Positions 1 to 16,623 of a stretch of 64,000 nucleotides of DNA are shown one piece after another. Numbering within the stretch: the first letter of the stretch is position 1; the number at the start of each line of letters is the position of its first letter. The position numbers and the translations under genes were made by a program. Origin of the DNA: Thiobacillus sp. (GTDB lineage Bacteria; Pseudomonadota; Gammaproteobacteria; Burkholderiales; Thiobacillaceae). Location: positions 124,001 through 188,000 of the forward strand of contig NZ_JADMKC010000007.1 in the NCBI RefSeq assembly GCF_018780105.1, in the 5' to 3' direction. The notes under the pieces are model-generated. The model was not told the origin of the DNA, searched no databases, and saw only the letters and a list, made by a program, of their open reading frames with translations.

Positions 1-1081
1 GGTAATCCTCTTCGGTGGTGGTGCCGAAATTCCAGTCGACGAATTCGTAGTCGGGCGTGTCGCGCAGGAACTGCCAGCTGATGACGCCGCTGGAATCGAC
101 GAAATGGATTTCCAGATTTTGCGGATCGGCGATTTCGGTTTGATCGAAGCCGGCGGCGGGGAAGCCCGCCAGCGAATCGAGCGCGCGGCCCTGCAACAAC
201 TCGGTCAGCGCGCGCTCCAGCGCCACCTCGAAGCGCGGGTGCGCGCCGAAGCTGGCGAAGCAGCCCTGATCGTCCGGATGCAGCAGGGTGACGTTCATCA
301 CCGGATAGCGGCCACCGAGCGAGGCGTCCTTCACCAGGATGCCGAAGCCCGCTTCGCGCAGGCCGCGAATGCCGGCGGCGATGTGCGGGTAGCGATTGAT
401 CACGGCCTCGGGCACGTCGGGCAGGCACAGCCCTTCTTCGATGATGCGGAACTTGATGTGGCGCTCGAAGATTTCGGCCAGCGCCTGGGTGCGCGCTTCC
501 ATCAAGGTATTGCCGGCCGACATGCCGTTGCTGACGTAGAGATTGCCGATCAGGTTGACTGGGAAATACGCTGTCTTGCCGTCGCGCAGACGCTGGTAGG
601 GGATGGCGCAGATGCCGCGTTCGGCGTTGCCGGAGTTCAGATCGATCAGCTGGTCGGCACGCACGCGGTCATCCGGGTTGTAGAACGCGTGCAATTCCGG
701 GTTGAGCAAACCGGCCGGCCAGGCGTCGCTATCGCTGTCGATCACGTCAAACCAGCGTTCGTCGGGGTGGTGGACGTAGCTGCGCTGGGCGATCGTTTCG
801 CCCAGATAGAAATGCGTCCAGAAGTAGTTGGTCGACAAGCGCTCGAAATACTCGCCCAGCGCGCTTGCCCGCGCGGCCAGTTCCGAAGCGCCCTTGCCGT
901 TGGTGAACAGCAGCGGACAGTCGCGGTCGCGGATATGCACCGACCACACGCCTTCCACCGGATTGAGCCAGGAGCGCTCCTCGATATGAAATCCCAGTGC
1001 GTCGAGTTTGGATTGCAGGGTGGCAATGGAGGCTTCGAGCGAAGCGTCCTTGCCGGGGATGAAATGCTCGGTGGCTGACAT
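1..1081 (-). CDS. ycaO: YcaO-type protein (ribosomal S12 methylthiotransferase accessory factor), 3' end beyond window
   Basis: About 360 codons of the N-terminal part are present; the gene runs off the left edge. The start is ATG at 1081-1079. The translation begins MSATEHFIPGKDASLE and contains HIRDRDCPLLFTNGKGAS and ALGEYFERLSTNYFW, closely matching what I remember of E. coli YcaO (about 586 aa), and reaches DWNFGTTTEED at the edge. YcaO proteins are ATP-dependent cyclodehydratase-fold enzymes; the E. coli member aids RimO-dependent methylthiolation of ribosomal protein S12. It lies 55 bp downstream of the senB-like gene on the same strand, so the two are probably co-transcribed. Confidence 0.92.
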   Translation of the reverse strand, partial: MSATEHFIPGKDASLEASIATLQSKLDALGFHIEERSWLNPVEGVWSVHIRDRDCPLLFTNGKGASELAARASALGEYFERLSTNYFWTHFYLGETIAQRSYVHHPDERWFDVIDSDSDAWPAGLLNPELHAFYNPDDRVRADQLIDLNSGNAERGICAIPYQRLRDGKTAYFPVNLIGNLYVSNGMSAGNTLMEARTQALAEIFERHIKFRIIEEGLCLPDVPEAVINRYPHIAAGIRGLREAGFGILVKDASLGGRYPVMNVTLLHPDDQGCFASFGAHPRFEVALERALTELLQGRALDSLAGFPAAGFDQTEIADPQNLEIHFVDSSGVISWQFLRDTPDYEFVDWNFGTTTEEDY

Positions 1082-1136
1082 TGGGGTGGCCCGATTTTGA
1101 ACTGCCGACAGCATAAGCCATGCGTCAAGTGAGGCG

Positions 1137-2099
1137 TCAAATGATAGGCATCTGCTCGAATTCCGCGACGACCTGCCGCAGTCGGCTGGCTTCCTGCTCA
1201 GGCCGCATCAGCGCGCGGCGCGTGCGGGCGTGCCGTAGCAGCTCGGCATAAAAATCGGGATCGCGCTCGGCCATCGAGAGCAACTCGGCCAGTCGCCGCT
1301 CGTCGCCCACTGGAAAATAACCGGGATAGCCCTCGCCCAGCATGCCGATGTTGCCGGGCATGTGCGAGGCGAGTACCGGCACATCGGCCGCCAGCGCTTC
1401 GCAGATGACATTGGCGCCGCCTTCCATGACCGAGCTGATGACCATCAGTCGCGCGCGCGCCAGCCGGTTCAGCACCGTTTTGTGCGGCACATCGCCTGCC
1501 CAGTGCCAGCGCGGCAGCTTGCCCTGTGCCAGTTCGGCGGTGGCGGCCATGTCCTCGCTCAGCGCGCCACCCAGGTGGGTGACCTGAATGTGCGAGGAAT
1601 CGGGCAGATAGGCGGTCGCCAGCGCAGCGCGGAACGGATCTTTTTCTGGACGCAGGTGGCCGATGACCAGTACCTCGAAGGCTTTGGCGCGCACGGATTT
1701 GCGTGCGGTGTCGGGCGATGATTGGTAAATCACCCGTGTCCTGGCGGCCAGATGGGTAGCGAGCTCGTCAACGCCGCGCTCTTGCAGCACGATGATCCGG
1801 TGTGCGAGCTCCAGCGCCTGCTGTGCATTGGCGTCTTCATGGATGTCGCGATACAGGTCTGTGCCGGTCAGCGCCAGCAGCAGCGGCCGGCTGGGAAAAC
1901 GCTCGGCGAACGCGTGGATCGAGGCAAAGCTGCGCCGCGCATGCAGCGCCAGCATCAGGTCGGCTGGGCGGCCGTCCCATTCCGTCTGTACCCGAACCGT
2001 GTGCCCCGCCTCGCGCAGGAAGCGCGCCCAGCGTGCGGCTGTGTGCCAGTTGCCGTTGCGATGGGCCGCGCCATACGGGGTGATGAGTGCGATGCGCAT
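1137..2099 (-). CDS. senB: Selenosugar synthase SenB-like glycosyltransferase (TIGR04348 type)
   Basis: 320 aa, ATG at 2099. The N-terminus MRIALITPYGAAHRNGNWHT followed by AARWARFLREAGH is characteristic of the TIGR04348 glycosyltransferases, which include SenB of the selenoneine pathway. SenB joins selenophosphate to a UDP-sugar to make a selenosugar. The C-terminal half (VMEGGANVICEALAADVPVLAS) is an ordinary GT-B nucleotide-sugar-binding region. The partners senA (selenoneine synthase) and senC (SelD-like) are not in this window. The gene heads a probable operon with ycaO and diverges from the RNA methyltransferase gene 47 bp away. Glycosyltransferase is secure; SenB rests on recalled family resemblance. 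Confidence 0.72.
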   Translation of the reverse strand: MRIALITPYGAAHRNGNWHTAARWARFLREAGHTVRVQTEWDGRPADLMLALHARRSFASIHAFAERFPSRPLLLALTGTDLYRDIHEDANAQQALELAHRIIVLQERGVDELATHLAARTRVIYQSSPDTARKSVRAKAFEVLVIGHLRPEKDPFRAALATAYLPDSSHIQVTHLGGALSEDMAATAELAQGKLPRWHWAGDVPHKTVLNRLARARLMVISSVMEGGANVICEALAADVPVLASHMPGNIGMLGEGYPGYFPVGDERRLAELLSMAERDPDFYAELLRHARTRRALMRPEQEASRLRQVVAEFEQMPII

Positions 2100-2146
2100 G
2101 CGCGCGATTTTACGCCGGGCGAGGCGATTCGCGGATAATTGGGCGG

Positions 2147-2926
2147 ATGACAGAAACCCCCATTTCGTCGCACGACAACCCGATTTTCAAGCGGCTGAAG
2201 AAGCTGGCCGAATCCGCGCGCGCGCGGCGCGAAGCAAGGATGACCTTGCTCGACGGCGAGCATCTGCTGGCGGCGTATCTCGACGCCGGCGGCCAGCCGC
2301 ATACCCTGGTGCGTGCGACTTCGTTCGATGCCGCTACTTTTGAAGCGTTGGCTGCCCGTTGTCTGCAGGCCAAGCGCATCGTGCTGCCCGACGCGCTGTT
2401 CGCCGCGCTCTCTCCGGTTTCCACGCCGACCGGCATGCTGGCCGAGGCCGCCTGGCTTGCGCCGCCTGCCATCGACGCCACGCCGCTCGTCATCGTGCTG
2501 GAAGACATACAGGATCCGGGCAACCTCGGTTCCATGCTGCGCAGCGGCGCGGCGGCCGGGGCCACGCTCGCCGTGCTGTCGAAGGGCTGCCACGACGCGT
2601 GGTCGCCCAAGGCCTTGCGCGGTGGGCAGGGCGCGCAGTTTGTGCTGCCGATGCTGCTGGGCGTGGAACTGGCGGTGTGGCTGCATGCTTTTGCCGGCCG
2701 CAGCATCGCGCTGGCATTGGGGCAGGCCAACGATTTTTATGCGCAGGATTGTGTGGGACCGATGGCCTTGATCGTGGGCAACGAGGGCAGCGGTGTGTCC
2801 CCGGCAGTGACCACGCATGCAAGCCTGTGCGCACAGATTCCCATGCCTGGTCGGGTGGAGTCGCTGAATGCGTCTGCTGCGTTGGCGGTGGCGGTTTTCG
2901 AGGTGGTGCGGCAACGGCATCGATAA
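2147..2926 (+). CDS. TrmH/SpoU-family RNA 2'-O-methyltransferase
   Basis: 259 aa starting at ATG 2147 (MTETPISSHDNPIFKRLKK). An in-frame upstream start at 2087 would overlap the divergent senB start and encodes unlikely sequence. The SPOUT signature motifs are present: IVLEDIQDPGNLGSMLRS (motif 1, N for substrate), ALIVGNEGSGVS (motif 2) and IPMPGRVESLNASAALAV (motif 3, the knotted SAM site). The N-terminal region with EARMTLLDGEHLLAAYL is the usual SpoU substrate-binding domain. The target, tRNA or 23S rRNA, cannot be told from sequence. The gene ends at a bidirectional terminator shared with the convergent binding-protein gene. Confidence 0.88.
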   Translation: MTETPISSHDNPIFKRLKKLAESARARREARMTLLDGEHLLAAYLDAGGQPHTLVRATSFDAATFEALAARCLQAKRIVLPDALFAALSPVSTPTGMLAEAAWLAPPAIDATPLVIVLEDIQDPGNLGSMLRSGAAAGATLAVLSKGCHDAWSPKALRGGQGAQFVLPMLLGVELAVWLHAFAGRSIALALGQANDFYAQDCVGPMALIVGNEGSGVSPAVTTHASLCAQIPMPGRVESLNASAALAVAVFEVVRQRHR

Positions 2927-2941
2927 CTGCTTGGCCAGATG

Positions 2942-2973
2942 AAAACACGGCCTCTAATCGAGGCCGTGTTTTT
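2942..2973. terminator. Bidirectional intrinsic terminator
   Basis: A perfect 13-bp stem (AAAACACGGCCTC / GAGGCCGTGTTTT) with a 5-nt loop (2955-2959), with A- and T-tracts at both ends. It lies between the stop of the TrmH-type gene (2926) and the stop of the convergent binding-protein gene (2988), so it can end transcription from both sides. Confidence 0.88.
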
Positions 2974-2987
2974 AGCAAGACTGCCGC

Positions 2988-3866
2988 TTACTTGGGCATT
3001 TGCTGGTCGTACAGCTGTTTACCTTGTTCCAGCAGGCGGTTGGCGTTCGTATATTCCGCGCTGCTGGCGGGCAGGGTTGCGGTTGCCCCGCTGGCCGATC
3101 CGGTAATTGCCGCCAGCGCTGCCTTGCCTTCGGGTTTGGCCCCGATGCTGGCCAGTACCGCTGTCAGGCTTTTCTTTTCCTGGGTCGACAGGGCATTGTC
3201 GAGGCTAAACGCAAACCCGGGAATGCGAGCAGTCTCGCCCAGCACCTTGAATGCGCCGGGGGCTTCAGCGTTCAGTGTCTTCCAGGCGATGGGGCTGATG
3301 CAGATGGCATCCAGGCTCTTGGTCTTGAGCTCCTTCGTCAATACGTCCATGAACTTGCCCTCGTAAACCGAGGCGAAGTCGCGGTCGGTCCGCAGCTTGG
3401 TCTTGCTGAGCGAATCCATGCACAGGGGGCCGACGGCCGTGTCGCGTGAGGCAAGACCAAGTCGCGCGCCTTTGAGGGCGGCGATGTTGCCATACGGCTT
3501 GTCCACCGCGATCACAAACAATCCATACAGTGGCTTGTTCCACTTGGCGACCGGGTTGTAGCCATCTTCAATTGCATCGGCGGTGACTTGGGCCGGGGCG
3601 AGCAGAAGAGCGAAGCGACTCGCATTGTTCAGGCGGCGTTCCATGTTCTTGAAGCTTTGGCTGATTTCCAGTTTGATGTTGGAACCGGTTTCCTTGGCGA
3701 GGTAATCGGCCAGGGGTTTGAATTCCTCGCGCAACTCGGACTGGTTATCCTTGCTTGCGCTACCGGCAAACACGCCAAAGCGGTAGTCAGCACCATGCGA
3801 AAGCAGAGGCAGACACATGAGCGCCGCCGCGATAAGTGTCTGGGAAAGCGAGCTGGGGTGAAGCAT
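2988..3866 (-). CDS. Periplasmic PhnD-like substrate-binding protein
   Basis: 292 aa starting at ATG 3866, chosen because CTCCAGGAG lies just upstream; a longer reading frame to 3968 has no ribosome-binding site. It has a clear signal peptide (MLHPSSLSQTLIAAALMCLP, cleaved near SHGA-DY). The mature part YRFGVFAGSASKDNQSELRE, with FKPLADYLAKETG and LASRDTAVGPLCM, resembles PhnD-type phosphate/phosphonate/phosphite-binding proteins (PF12974). No ABC permease or ATPase is nearby. Its upstream neighbour 147 bp away on the same strand is a GGDEF-EAL protein with a periplasmic domain. The ligand is unknown; a sensory rather than transport role is inferred. Confidence 0.8.
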   Translation of the reverse strand: MLHPSSLSQTLIAAALMCLPLLSHGADYRFGVFAGSASKDNQSELREEFKPLADYLAKETGSNIKLEISQSFKNMERRLNNASRFALLLAPAQVTADAIEDGYNPVAKWNKPLYGLFVIAVDKPYGNIAALKGARLGLASRDTAVGPLCMDSLSKTKLRTDRDFASVYEGKFMDVLTKELKTKSLDAICISPIAWKTLNAEAPGAFKVLGETARIPGFAFSLDNALSTQEKKSLTAVLASIGAKPEGKAALAAITGSASGATATLPASSAEYTNANRLLEQGKQLYDQQMPK

Positions 3867-4013
3867 AGAGACTCCTGGAGGGATGCAAAAGACGTCGATA
3901 GAGAGGATGTTGGCAATTTTGTGACGGGTAAAGCGGTTGCCAGAAGCAAAACTTGAGCAAAGGCGCACACCGGGCGGCCCGTTGAGTGGGCTGCTTGTCC
4001 AGACAGTGGGTGA

Positions 4014-6020
4014 TCAGGTGGTATCGATGAAGAACTGAGACCAGTCGCGTTCCAGCAACGAGAGGATTTGTTCGGCAGGAACGGGCCGGCTGATGTAATA
4101 ACCTTGCACGACCGGGCAGCCGATCTTGCGCAGAACGTCGAGCTGGCTCCGGTTCTCCACCCCTTCGGCAACGGTGTCGAGATTGAGGCCTTTGCAGAGG
4201 GCGAGAATCGAATTGACGAGGGCTTCGTTGACCGAGTCGTGGCGAATGTCCTTGACGAAATAGCGGTCGATTTTCAGAAGGTCGAGCGGGAACCGTTTCA
4301 GATGCGCCAGCGATGAATAGCCGGTGCCGAAATCGTCGATGGCGATCGAGACGCCCAGCGCTTTCAGGGCCAGGATTCTGCTGGAGGCGGCATCCATGTC
4401 GCCCATCAAGATGCCTTCCGTCAGTTCCAGTTGCAGGGAATGCGGCGGCAGTCCGGATCGGTCGAGCGCAGCTTCCACCTGGGCGAGCAAGTCCTTGTGC
4501 CAGAACTCCTTGCTGGACACATTGATGGCGACAGACAGTTCGTTGAATCCCGCCGCATGCCAGCGCGCAGTCTGGGCGCAGGCCGTGTTGAGCAGCTTGC
4601 GTCCGACCGGGATGATTTCGCCGGTGTCTTCCAGCATGTCGAGGAAAGCGGCTGGGCTGAGCAGGCCCCTGACCGGATGGTTCCAGCGGATCAAGGCTTC
4701 GACGGTATCGGTGCGTCCGCTGTCGAGGTTGACCTGGGGCTGGTAATAGAAGACGAACTCATTGCGCTCCAGCGCATAGTGCAGGTCGGTGTCGAGCTGC
4801 AGCCTTTCCTCGGCCATGGCGTTCATGGCGGCGTCATACAGGTGGTAGCGGTTTTTGCCACTGCTCTTGGCGTGGTACATCGCGGTGTCGGCGTTTTTCA
4901 GCAAGTCGCTGGAATTGAGGCCGTCGGTCGGATACATGCCGATGCCGATGCTGCAGCTGTTGAACAGTTCGCGTTCGGAGATCTGATAAGGCGCCACCAT
5001 GACTGCGAGGATCTTGTCCACCAGTTGCAGGACCTGCGTGACCTCGTTCACATCGCTGATGACGACAACAAATTCATCGCCGCCCAGCCGTGCGACGATG
5101 TCTTCGGCGCGTACGGTAGCCCGCAGGCGTTTGGCTACGTTGCAGATGAGCTGGTCGCCGACCGCATGGCCGAGGGTGTCGTTGACGCGCTTGAAATTGT
5201 CGAGGTCGATAAACAGCACGCCTATCAGGGTCTTGTGCCGCCTCGCGTGGGCCAGCGCCTGTTCAAGGCATTCCAACAGCAGGCGACGATTGGGCAGGCC
5301 GGTCAGCGCGTCGTGAATGGCCAGGTGTTCGCGCTCACGGCTGATGCGCGTGGTGTAGCGCAGCACCACAGCGGACACGATCACGCCCACCAGCAGGGCT
5401 GCGCCACACAGCAGATACATCCAGAAACGCGCCACCTTTTGCGCTTCATAGGCCTTGCGGCTGGCGTCCAGTGCAACGCGCTGGGTTTCGACGTCGAGTT
5501 GGAACAACACGGCCAGTACCTTGTTCTGCATGGGAATAACGCGGGAGATGGCAAGTTTTTCCGCCTCCAGGTTGTGCTCGCTGCTGATCAGGTCGATGAC
5601 TTGTGATTGGATGGGCTGGGCGATCTTGACTAGTTTTTGCTGGCGCAGGATCAGTTTGCGTTCCCGCTCATTCAAGGGCATGTCCTGCAGGGCCTGGCGG
5701 GCCACCGCATACTCCGCCCCTTTTTCGTTGAAACGGGTGAGCAGTTCGTCCCGTTCGAAAGGGTCCCCGATTTTGCTCAGGGTGAGCATGATCAACGTGC
5801 GCTCGCGCGCGATACTCAACAACGTCTTGGTGATGTTCTGCTTGCGCATGTGCACGTCGACAACCCGATTGAGATTGTCGGTGGTGACGCCCAGCTGCCG
5901 CAGTCCGATCATCGTGACGAACAGAATGAGCAAAAGCTGTACGACAAACCCGGCAAATAACGCGGCGCGCCAGGCGGCCGGGCGAACAGGGTGTGACGCG
6001 GTCTCGGTTTGTGCTGGCAT
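4014..6020 (-). CDS. Membrane-anchored diguanylate cyclase/phosphodiesterase (GGDEF-EAL)
   Basis: 668 aa, ATG at 6020. Membrane helices lie at about residues 18-43 and 200-222 and enclose a roughly 155-residue helical periplasmic domain with RERTLIMLTLSKIGDPFERD, like four-helix-bundle sensors. A GGDEF domain follows (about 235-400, intact RLGGDEFVVVI near 311), then an EAL domain (about 415-665) with intact EALIRW near 440, LELTEGI, DDFGTGYSSL and a QGYYISRPVP ending. Both active sites look complete, so c-di-GMP synthesis and breakdown are both possible. The PhnD-like binding protein is encoded next downstream and could supply a periplasmic ligand signal (inference). Confidence 0.93.
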   Translation of the reverse strand: MPAQTETASHPVRPAAWRAALFAGFVVQLLLILFVTMIGLRQLGVTTDNLNRVVDVHMRKQNITKTLLSIARERTLIMLTLSKIGDPFERDELLTRFNEKGAEYAVARQALQDMPLNERERKLILRQQKLVKIAQPIQSQVIDLISSEHNLEAEKLAISRVIPMQNKVLAVLFQLDVETQRVALDASRKAYEAQKVARFWMYLLCGAALLVGVIVSAVVLRYTTRISREREHLAIHDALTGLPNRRLLLECLEQALAHARRHKTLIGVLFIDLDNFKRVNDTLGHAVGDQLICNVAKRLRATVRAEDIVARLGGDEFVVVISDVNEVTQVLQLVDKILAVMVAPYQISERELFNSCSIGIGMYPTDGLNSSDLLKNADTAMYHAKSSGKNRYHLYDAAMNAMAEERLQLDTDLHYALERNEFVFYYQPQVNLDSGRTDTVEALIRWNHPVRGLLSPAAFLDMLEDTGEIIPVGRKLLNTACAQTARWHAAGFNELSVAINVSSKEFWHKDLLAQVEAALDRSGLPPHSLQLELTEGILMGDMDAASSRILALKALGVSIAIDDFGTGYSSLAHLKRFPLDLLKIDRYFVKDIRHDSVNEALVNSILALCKGLNLDTVAEGVENRSQLDVLRKIGCPVVQGYYISRPVPAEQILSLLERDWSQFFIDTT

Positions 6021-6255
6021 GACGCTTGATCAGGGCAAGGACAGACGTGTCGATATGCAAAAAATGACGAGAGTCAACGCTTAACGGCTTTGATTCGGCG
6101 AAAAACAGGGGCGGATGGATTTTTATGAATGCGAGTCGGTCAGGGTGGAGCCTTGCAGAATCTGGGCAGCCAATAACGTCTAAACTCGAAGGCAGAACAC
6201 CCAGGCGGTCCTCTGTCGCCTGCACGCAGTGCCACGATGAACCGGGAAGGAGTGA

Positions 6256-8619
6256 ATGATGCAGGACTTGAGCGCGCGCAACATGGCTGACTATATCGTT
6301 CCGCTGGAGGCCTTATCGATGGCCGACGTACCGCGCGTGGGCGGCAAAAATGCTTCGCTCGGCGAGATGATCGCCCATCTGGCCGGCGCAGGTGTCAAGG
6401 TGCCGGGCGGCTTTGCCACCACGGCGCAAGCGTTCTGGGATGTGCTCGATCACAACGATTTGCACGCGCGCATTCAGGCGCGGCTGGATGCGCTCGATGT
6501 GGCGGATGTGACGGCGCTGGCTGCGGCCGGTGCGCAGATTCGCGCCTGGGTGGAAGCGGTTGTTTTGCCGCCTCTGCTGGAGGCAGGCCTGCGTGCAGCC
6601 TATCGCGCGCTGGGAGACGAGGTGTCGGTGGCAGTGCGCTCATCCGCAACCGCCGAGGACTTGCCCGACGCCTCGTTTGCCGGCCAGCAGGATACCTACC
6701 TGCATGTGTGCGGAGAGGTGGCCTTGCTCGCGCATGTGAAAAAAGTCTTTGCTTCGCTCTACAACGATCGCGCGATTGCCTATCGTGTACACCATGGATA
6801 CGCCCATGGCGGGGTGGCGCTGTCGGCGGGGGTGCAGCGCATGGTGCGTTCGGACAGTGCCAGCGCCGGCGTGATGTTCACGCTCGACACCGAATCCGGT
6901 TTCCGCGATGCGGTGTTCATTACGGCGGCCTATGGGCTGGGTGAAACGGTAGTGCAGGGTGCGGTCAATCCCGACGAATTTTATGTGCACAAGCCGATGC
7001 TGGCCCGGGGGTTTCCTGCCGTGGTGCGGCGCGAGCTGGGCGAAAAGGCGGTTCGCATGGTCTGGCACGACGGTGTGACGCGGGTCGAGGACACGCCCCT
7101 GGCACTGCGCCGGCGTTTCTCGCTGGCCGATGCCGAGGTGCTGGAACTGGCGCGCCAGGCGATGGCGATCGAGCAGCATTATGGTCACCCGATGGATATC
7201 GAGTGGGCCAAGGACGGCGAGACCGGCGAGCTGTTCATCGTGCAGGCGCGACCCGAAACGGTGAAGACCCGCGTTCAGGGCGGCGGGGAGCGCTACGTGC
7301 TGGAAGCGTCCGGCACGGTGCGCATCAGCGGTCGCGCCATTGGCCAGAAAATCGGCGCCGGCAGGGTGCGGATTGTGGCCAGCCCGGCGGAAATGGAGCG
7401 GGTGCAATCGGGCGACGTGCTGGTGAGCGACATGACCGACCCCGACTGGGAGCCGGTGATGAAGCGCGCCGCGGCGATCGTCACCAACCGCGGCGGGCGC
7501 ACCTGCCATGCGGCGATCGTGGCGCGCGAACTGGGCATTCCCGCGGTAGTGGGTGCGGGCGATGCGACCACCGTATTGCAAGACGGCGAAATGGTGACGG
7601 TGTCGTGCGCCGAGGGCGATACCGGGTTTGTCTACGCCGGCCAGTTGCCGTTCTCGGTGGAGATGCTGGCGAGCGGGACACTGCCGCAGCCGCCCGTGAA
7701 ATTGATGATGAACGTCGGCAACCCCGAGCGCGCCTTCGAGTTCGCGCAGATCCCCAATCATGGCGTCGGGCTGGCACGGCTGGAATTCATCATCGCGCGC
7801 ATGATCGGCGTGCATCCGCTGGCGCTGCTGGAATACGCCAACCAGACGCCGGCACTGCGCGATGAAATCGATCAGCGCATCGCCGGCTATGCCGATCCGG
7901 TGTCGTTCTATGTCGACAAGCTGGCCGAGGGTATTTCCACCCTGGCGGCGGCATTCTGGCCGCAGCCGGTGATCGTGCGCCTGTCGGACTTCAAGTCCAA
8001 CGAATACGCCAACCTGCTGGGCGGGGAGCGCTACGAGCCGAAGGAAGAAAATCCCATGCTGGGCCTGCGCGGCGCGGCGCGTTATGTGTCGGCGCTGTTC
8101 CGCCCGGCATTCGTGCTGGAGTGCCGCGCGCTGAAGCAGGTGCGCGAGACCATGGGATTCGACAATGTCGAAGTGATGATTCCCTTCGTGCGCACGCTGG
8201 AGGAATGCGCAGCCGTGGTCGACTTGCTGGCGGCCAACGGCCTCAAGCGCAGCGAAAACGGCCTGCGCCTGATCATGATGTGCGAGATACCGTCCAACGT
8301 GTTGCTGGCCGATGACTTCCTGCAGTACGTCGATGGCTTCTCCATCGGCAGCAACGATCTCACCCAGCTGACCCTCGGCATCGACCGCGATTCCGGTCTG
8401 GTCGCCGGCGGCTTCGATGAACGCAATCCGGCGGTGAAAAAGCTACTCGCCGAGGCGATTTCCGCCTGCAAGCGACACGGCAAATATATCGGCATCTGTG
8501 GCCAAGGGCCGAGCGATCATCCCGATCTGGCCGACTGGCTGGTGGCGCAGGGCATTGGCTCGCTTTCGCTCAATCCGGATAGCGTGGTAGCAACCTGGCA
8601 ACGCCTCGCGCTGGCGTGA
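6256..8619 (+). CDS. ppsA: Phosphoenolpyruvate synthase
   Basis: 787 aa, the usual length for PpsA. GGAAGGAG at 6245-6252 precedes tandem ATG codons at 6256 and 6259. The N-terminal nucleotide-binding domain shows [12 protein letters not shown] and [20 protein letters not shown]. The swivelling phosphohistidine domain has [20 protein letters not shown] (catalytic His near 418). The C-terminal PEP/pyruvate barrel contains [20 protein letters not shown]. The enzyme converts pyruvate, ATP and water to PEP, AMP and phosphate, for gluconeogenesis or for supplying PEP carboxylase. No gene for the DUF299 regulatory protein is seen nearby. The 235 bp upstream, between this gene and the divergent GGDEF-EAL gene, shows no convincing feature. 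Confidence 0.96.
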   Translation: MMQDLSARNMADYIVPLEALSMADVPRVGGKNASLGEMIAHLAGAGVKVPGGFATTAQAFWDVLDHNDLHARIQARLDALDVADVTALAAAGAQIRAWVEAVVLPPLLEAGLRAAYRALGDEVSVAVRSSATAEDLPDASFAGQQDTYLHVCGEVALLAHVKKVFASLYNDRAIAYRVHHGYAHGGVALSAGVQRMVRSDSASAGVMFTLDTESGFRDAVFITAAYGLGETVVQGAVNPDEFYVHKPMLARGFPAVVRRELGEKAVRMVWHDGVTRVEDTPLALRRRFSLADAEVLELARQAMAIEQHYGHPMDIEWAKDGETGELFIVQARPETVKTRVQGGGERYVLEASGTVRISGRAIGQKIGAGRVRIVASPAEMERVQSGDVLVSDMTDPDWEPVMKRAAAIVTNRGGRTCHAAIVARELGIPAVVGAGDATTVLQDGEMVTVSCAEGDTGFVYAGQLPFSVEMLASGTLPQPPVKLMMNVGNPERAFEFAQIPNHGVGLARLEFIIARMIGVHPLALLEYANQTPALRDEIDQRIAGYADPVSFYVDKLAEGISTLAAAFWPQPVIVRLSDFKSNEYANLLGGERYEPKEENPMLGLRGAARYVSALFRPAFVLECRALKQVRETMGFDNVEVMIPFVRTLEECAAVVDLLAANGLKRSENGLRLIMMCEIPSNVLLADDFLQYVDGFSIGSNDLTQLTLGIDRDSGLVAGGFDERNPAVKKLLAEAISACKRHGKYIGICGQGPSDHPDLADWLVAQGIGSLSLNPDSVVATWQRLALA

Positions 8620-8648
8620 TATTTTGTCGGCCTTATCAGGGAGATGAC

Positions 8649-9086
8649 ATGCAGGCACCGACGACGAGCCCACGCAAGAGCGGACTGAAATGGATTGTGT
8701 GGCTGGCCGGGCTGCCACTGCTGCTTTTCGCGCTTTATCTGGCGTTTGTACTGAACTGGTCGTATTCCGAAGGCGAGCGTGCCGGGTATCTGCAACGGTT
8801 CTCGCACAAGGGCTGGTTGTGCAAGACCTACGAAGGCGAACTGGCCATGACCACCGTGCCGGGGGTAGCGCCGGTACTGTGGAATTTCACGGTCAAGGAC
8901 GCGGCGGTGGCCAGGCAGCTGAATGCGCTGGCAGGCAAGCGTATCGTCGTTTACTATGAAGAGCACCGTGGCATCCCCACCACCTGCTATGGCGAAACCA
9001 ACCATTTTGTCAGCAGCGTGCGTGAGATCGAGGACATCGGCGTGCATACCAACCCGGTCAAGCCGCTGCAGCAGATTCCGCAATAA
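8649..9086 (+). CDS. Small membrane-anchored protein of unknown function
   Basis: 145 aa. ATG 8649 is preferred because AGGGAGATGAC precedes it; an earlier in-frame start would overlap ppsA. One hydrophobic segment (about residues 15-36, WIVWLAGLPLLLFALYLAFV) is followed by a roughly 105-residue extracytoplasmic domain with WSYSEGERAGYLQRFSHKGW, LCKTYEGELAM and YYEEHRGIPTTCYGETNHFV. I have a general impression of similar hypothetical proteins in betaproteobacteria but know no function. It sits 29 bp after ppsA and 92 bp before pyrG on the same strand. Confidence 0.8.
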   Translation: MQAPTTSPRKSGLKWIVWLAGLPLLLFALYLAFVLNWSYSEGERAGYLQRFSHKGWLCKTYEGELAMTTVPGVAPVLWNFTVKDAAVARQLNALAGKRIVVYYEEHRGIPTTCYGETNHFVSSVREIEDIGVHTNPVKPLQQIPQ

Positions 9087-9121
9087 ATCGCACCGATGTC
9101 GGCCGTTCAACTGCATCGTCA

Positions 9122-11658
<2,537 letters not shown>

Positions 11659-11711
11659 ACGGAGGGACGGGGGGTCGCGTGACCACTATCGTTCTCTTAT
11701 CTGGAATCTAA

Positions 11712-16599
<4,888 letters not shown>

Positions 16600-16623
16600 A
16601 ACCAAGAAACACAGGGAAGAGTC

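Noticed and set aside
104-1078. A plus-strand 324-codon open frame
   Set aside because: The minus strand encodes a clear YcaO; this frame is its shadow.
11670-11690. GGTC-GCGT-GACC inverted repeat before eno
   Set aside because: Four-bp arms are too short to be meaningful in GC-rich DNA.
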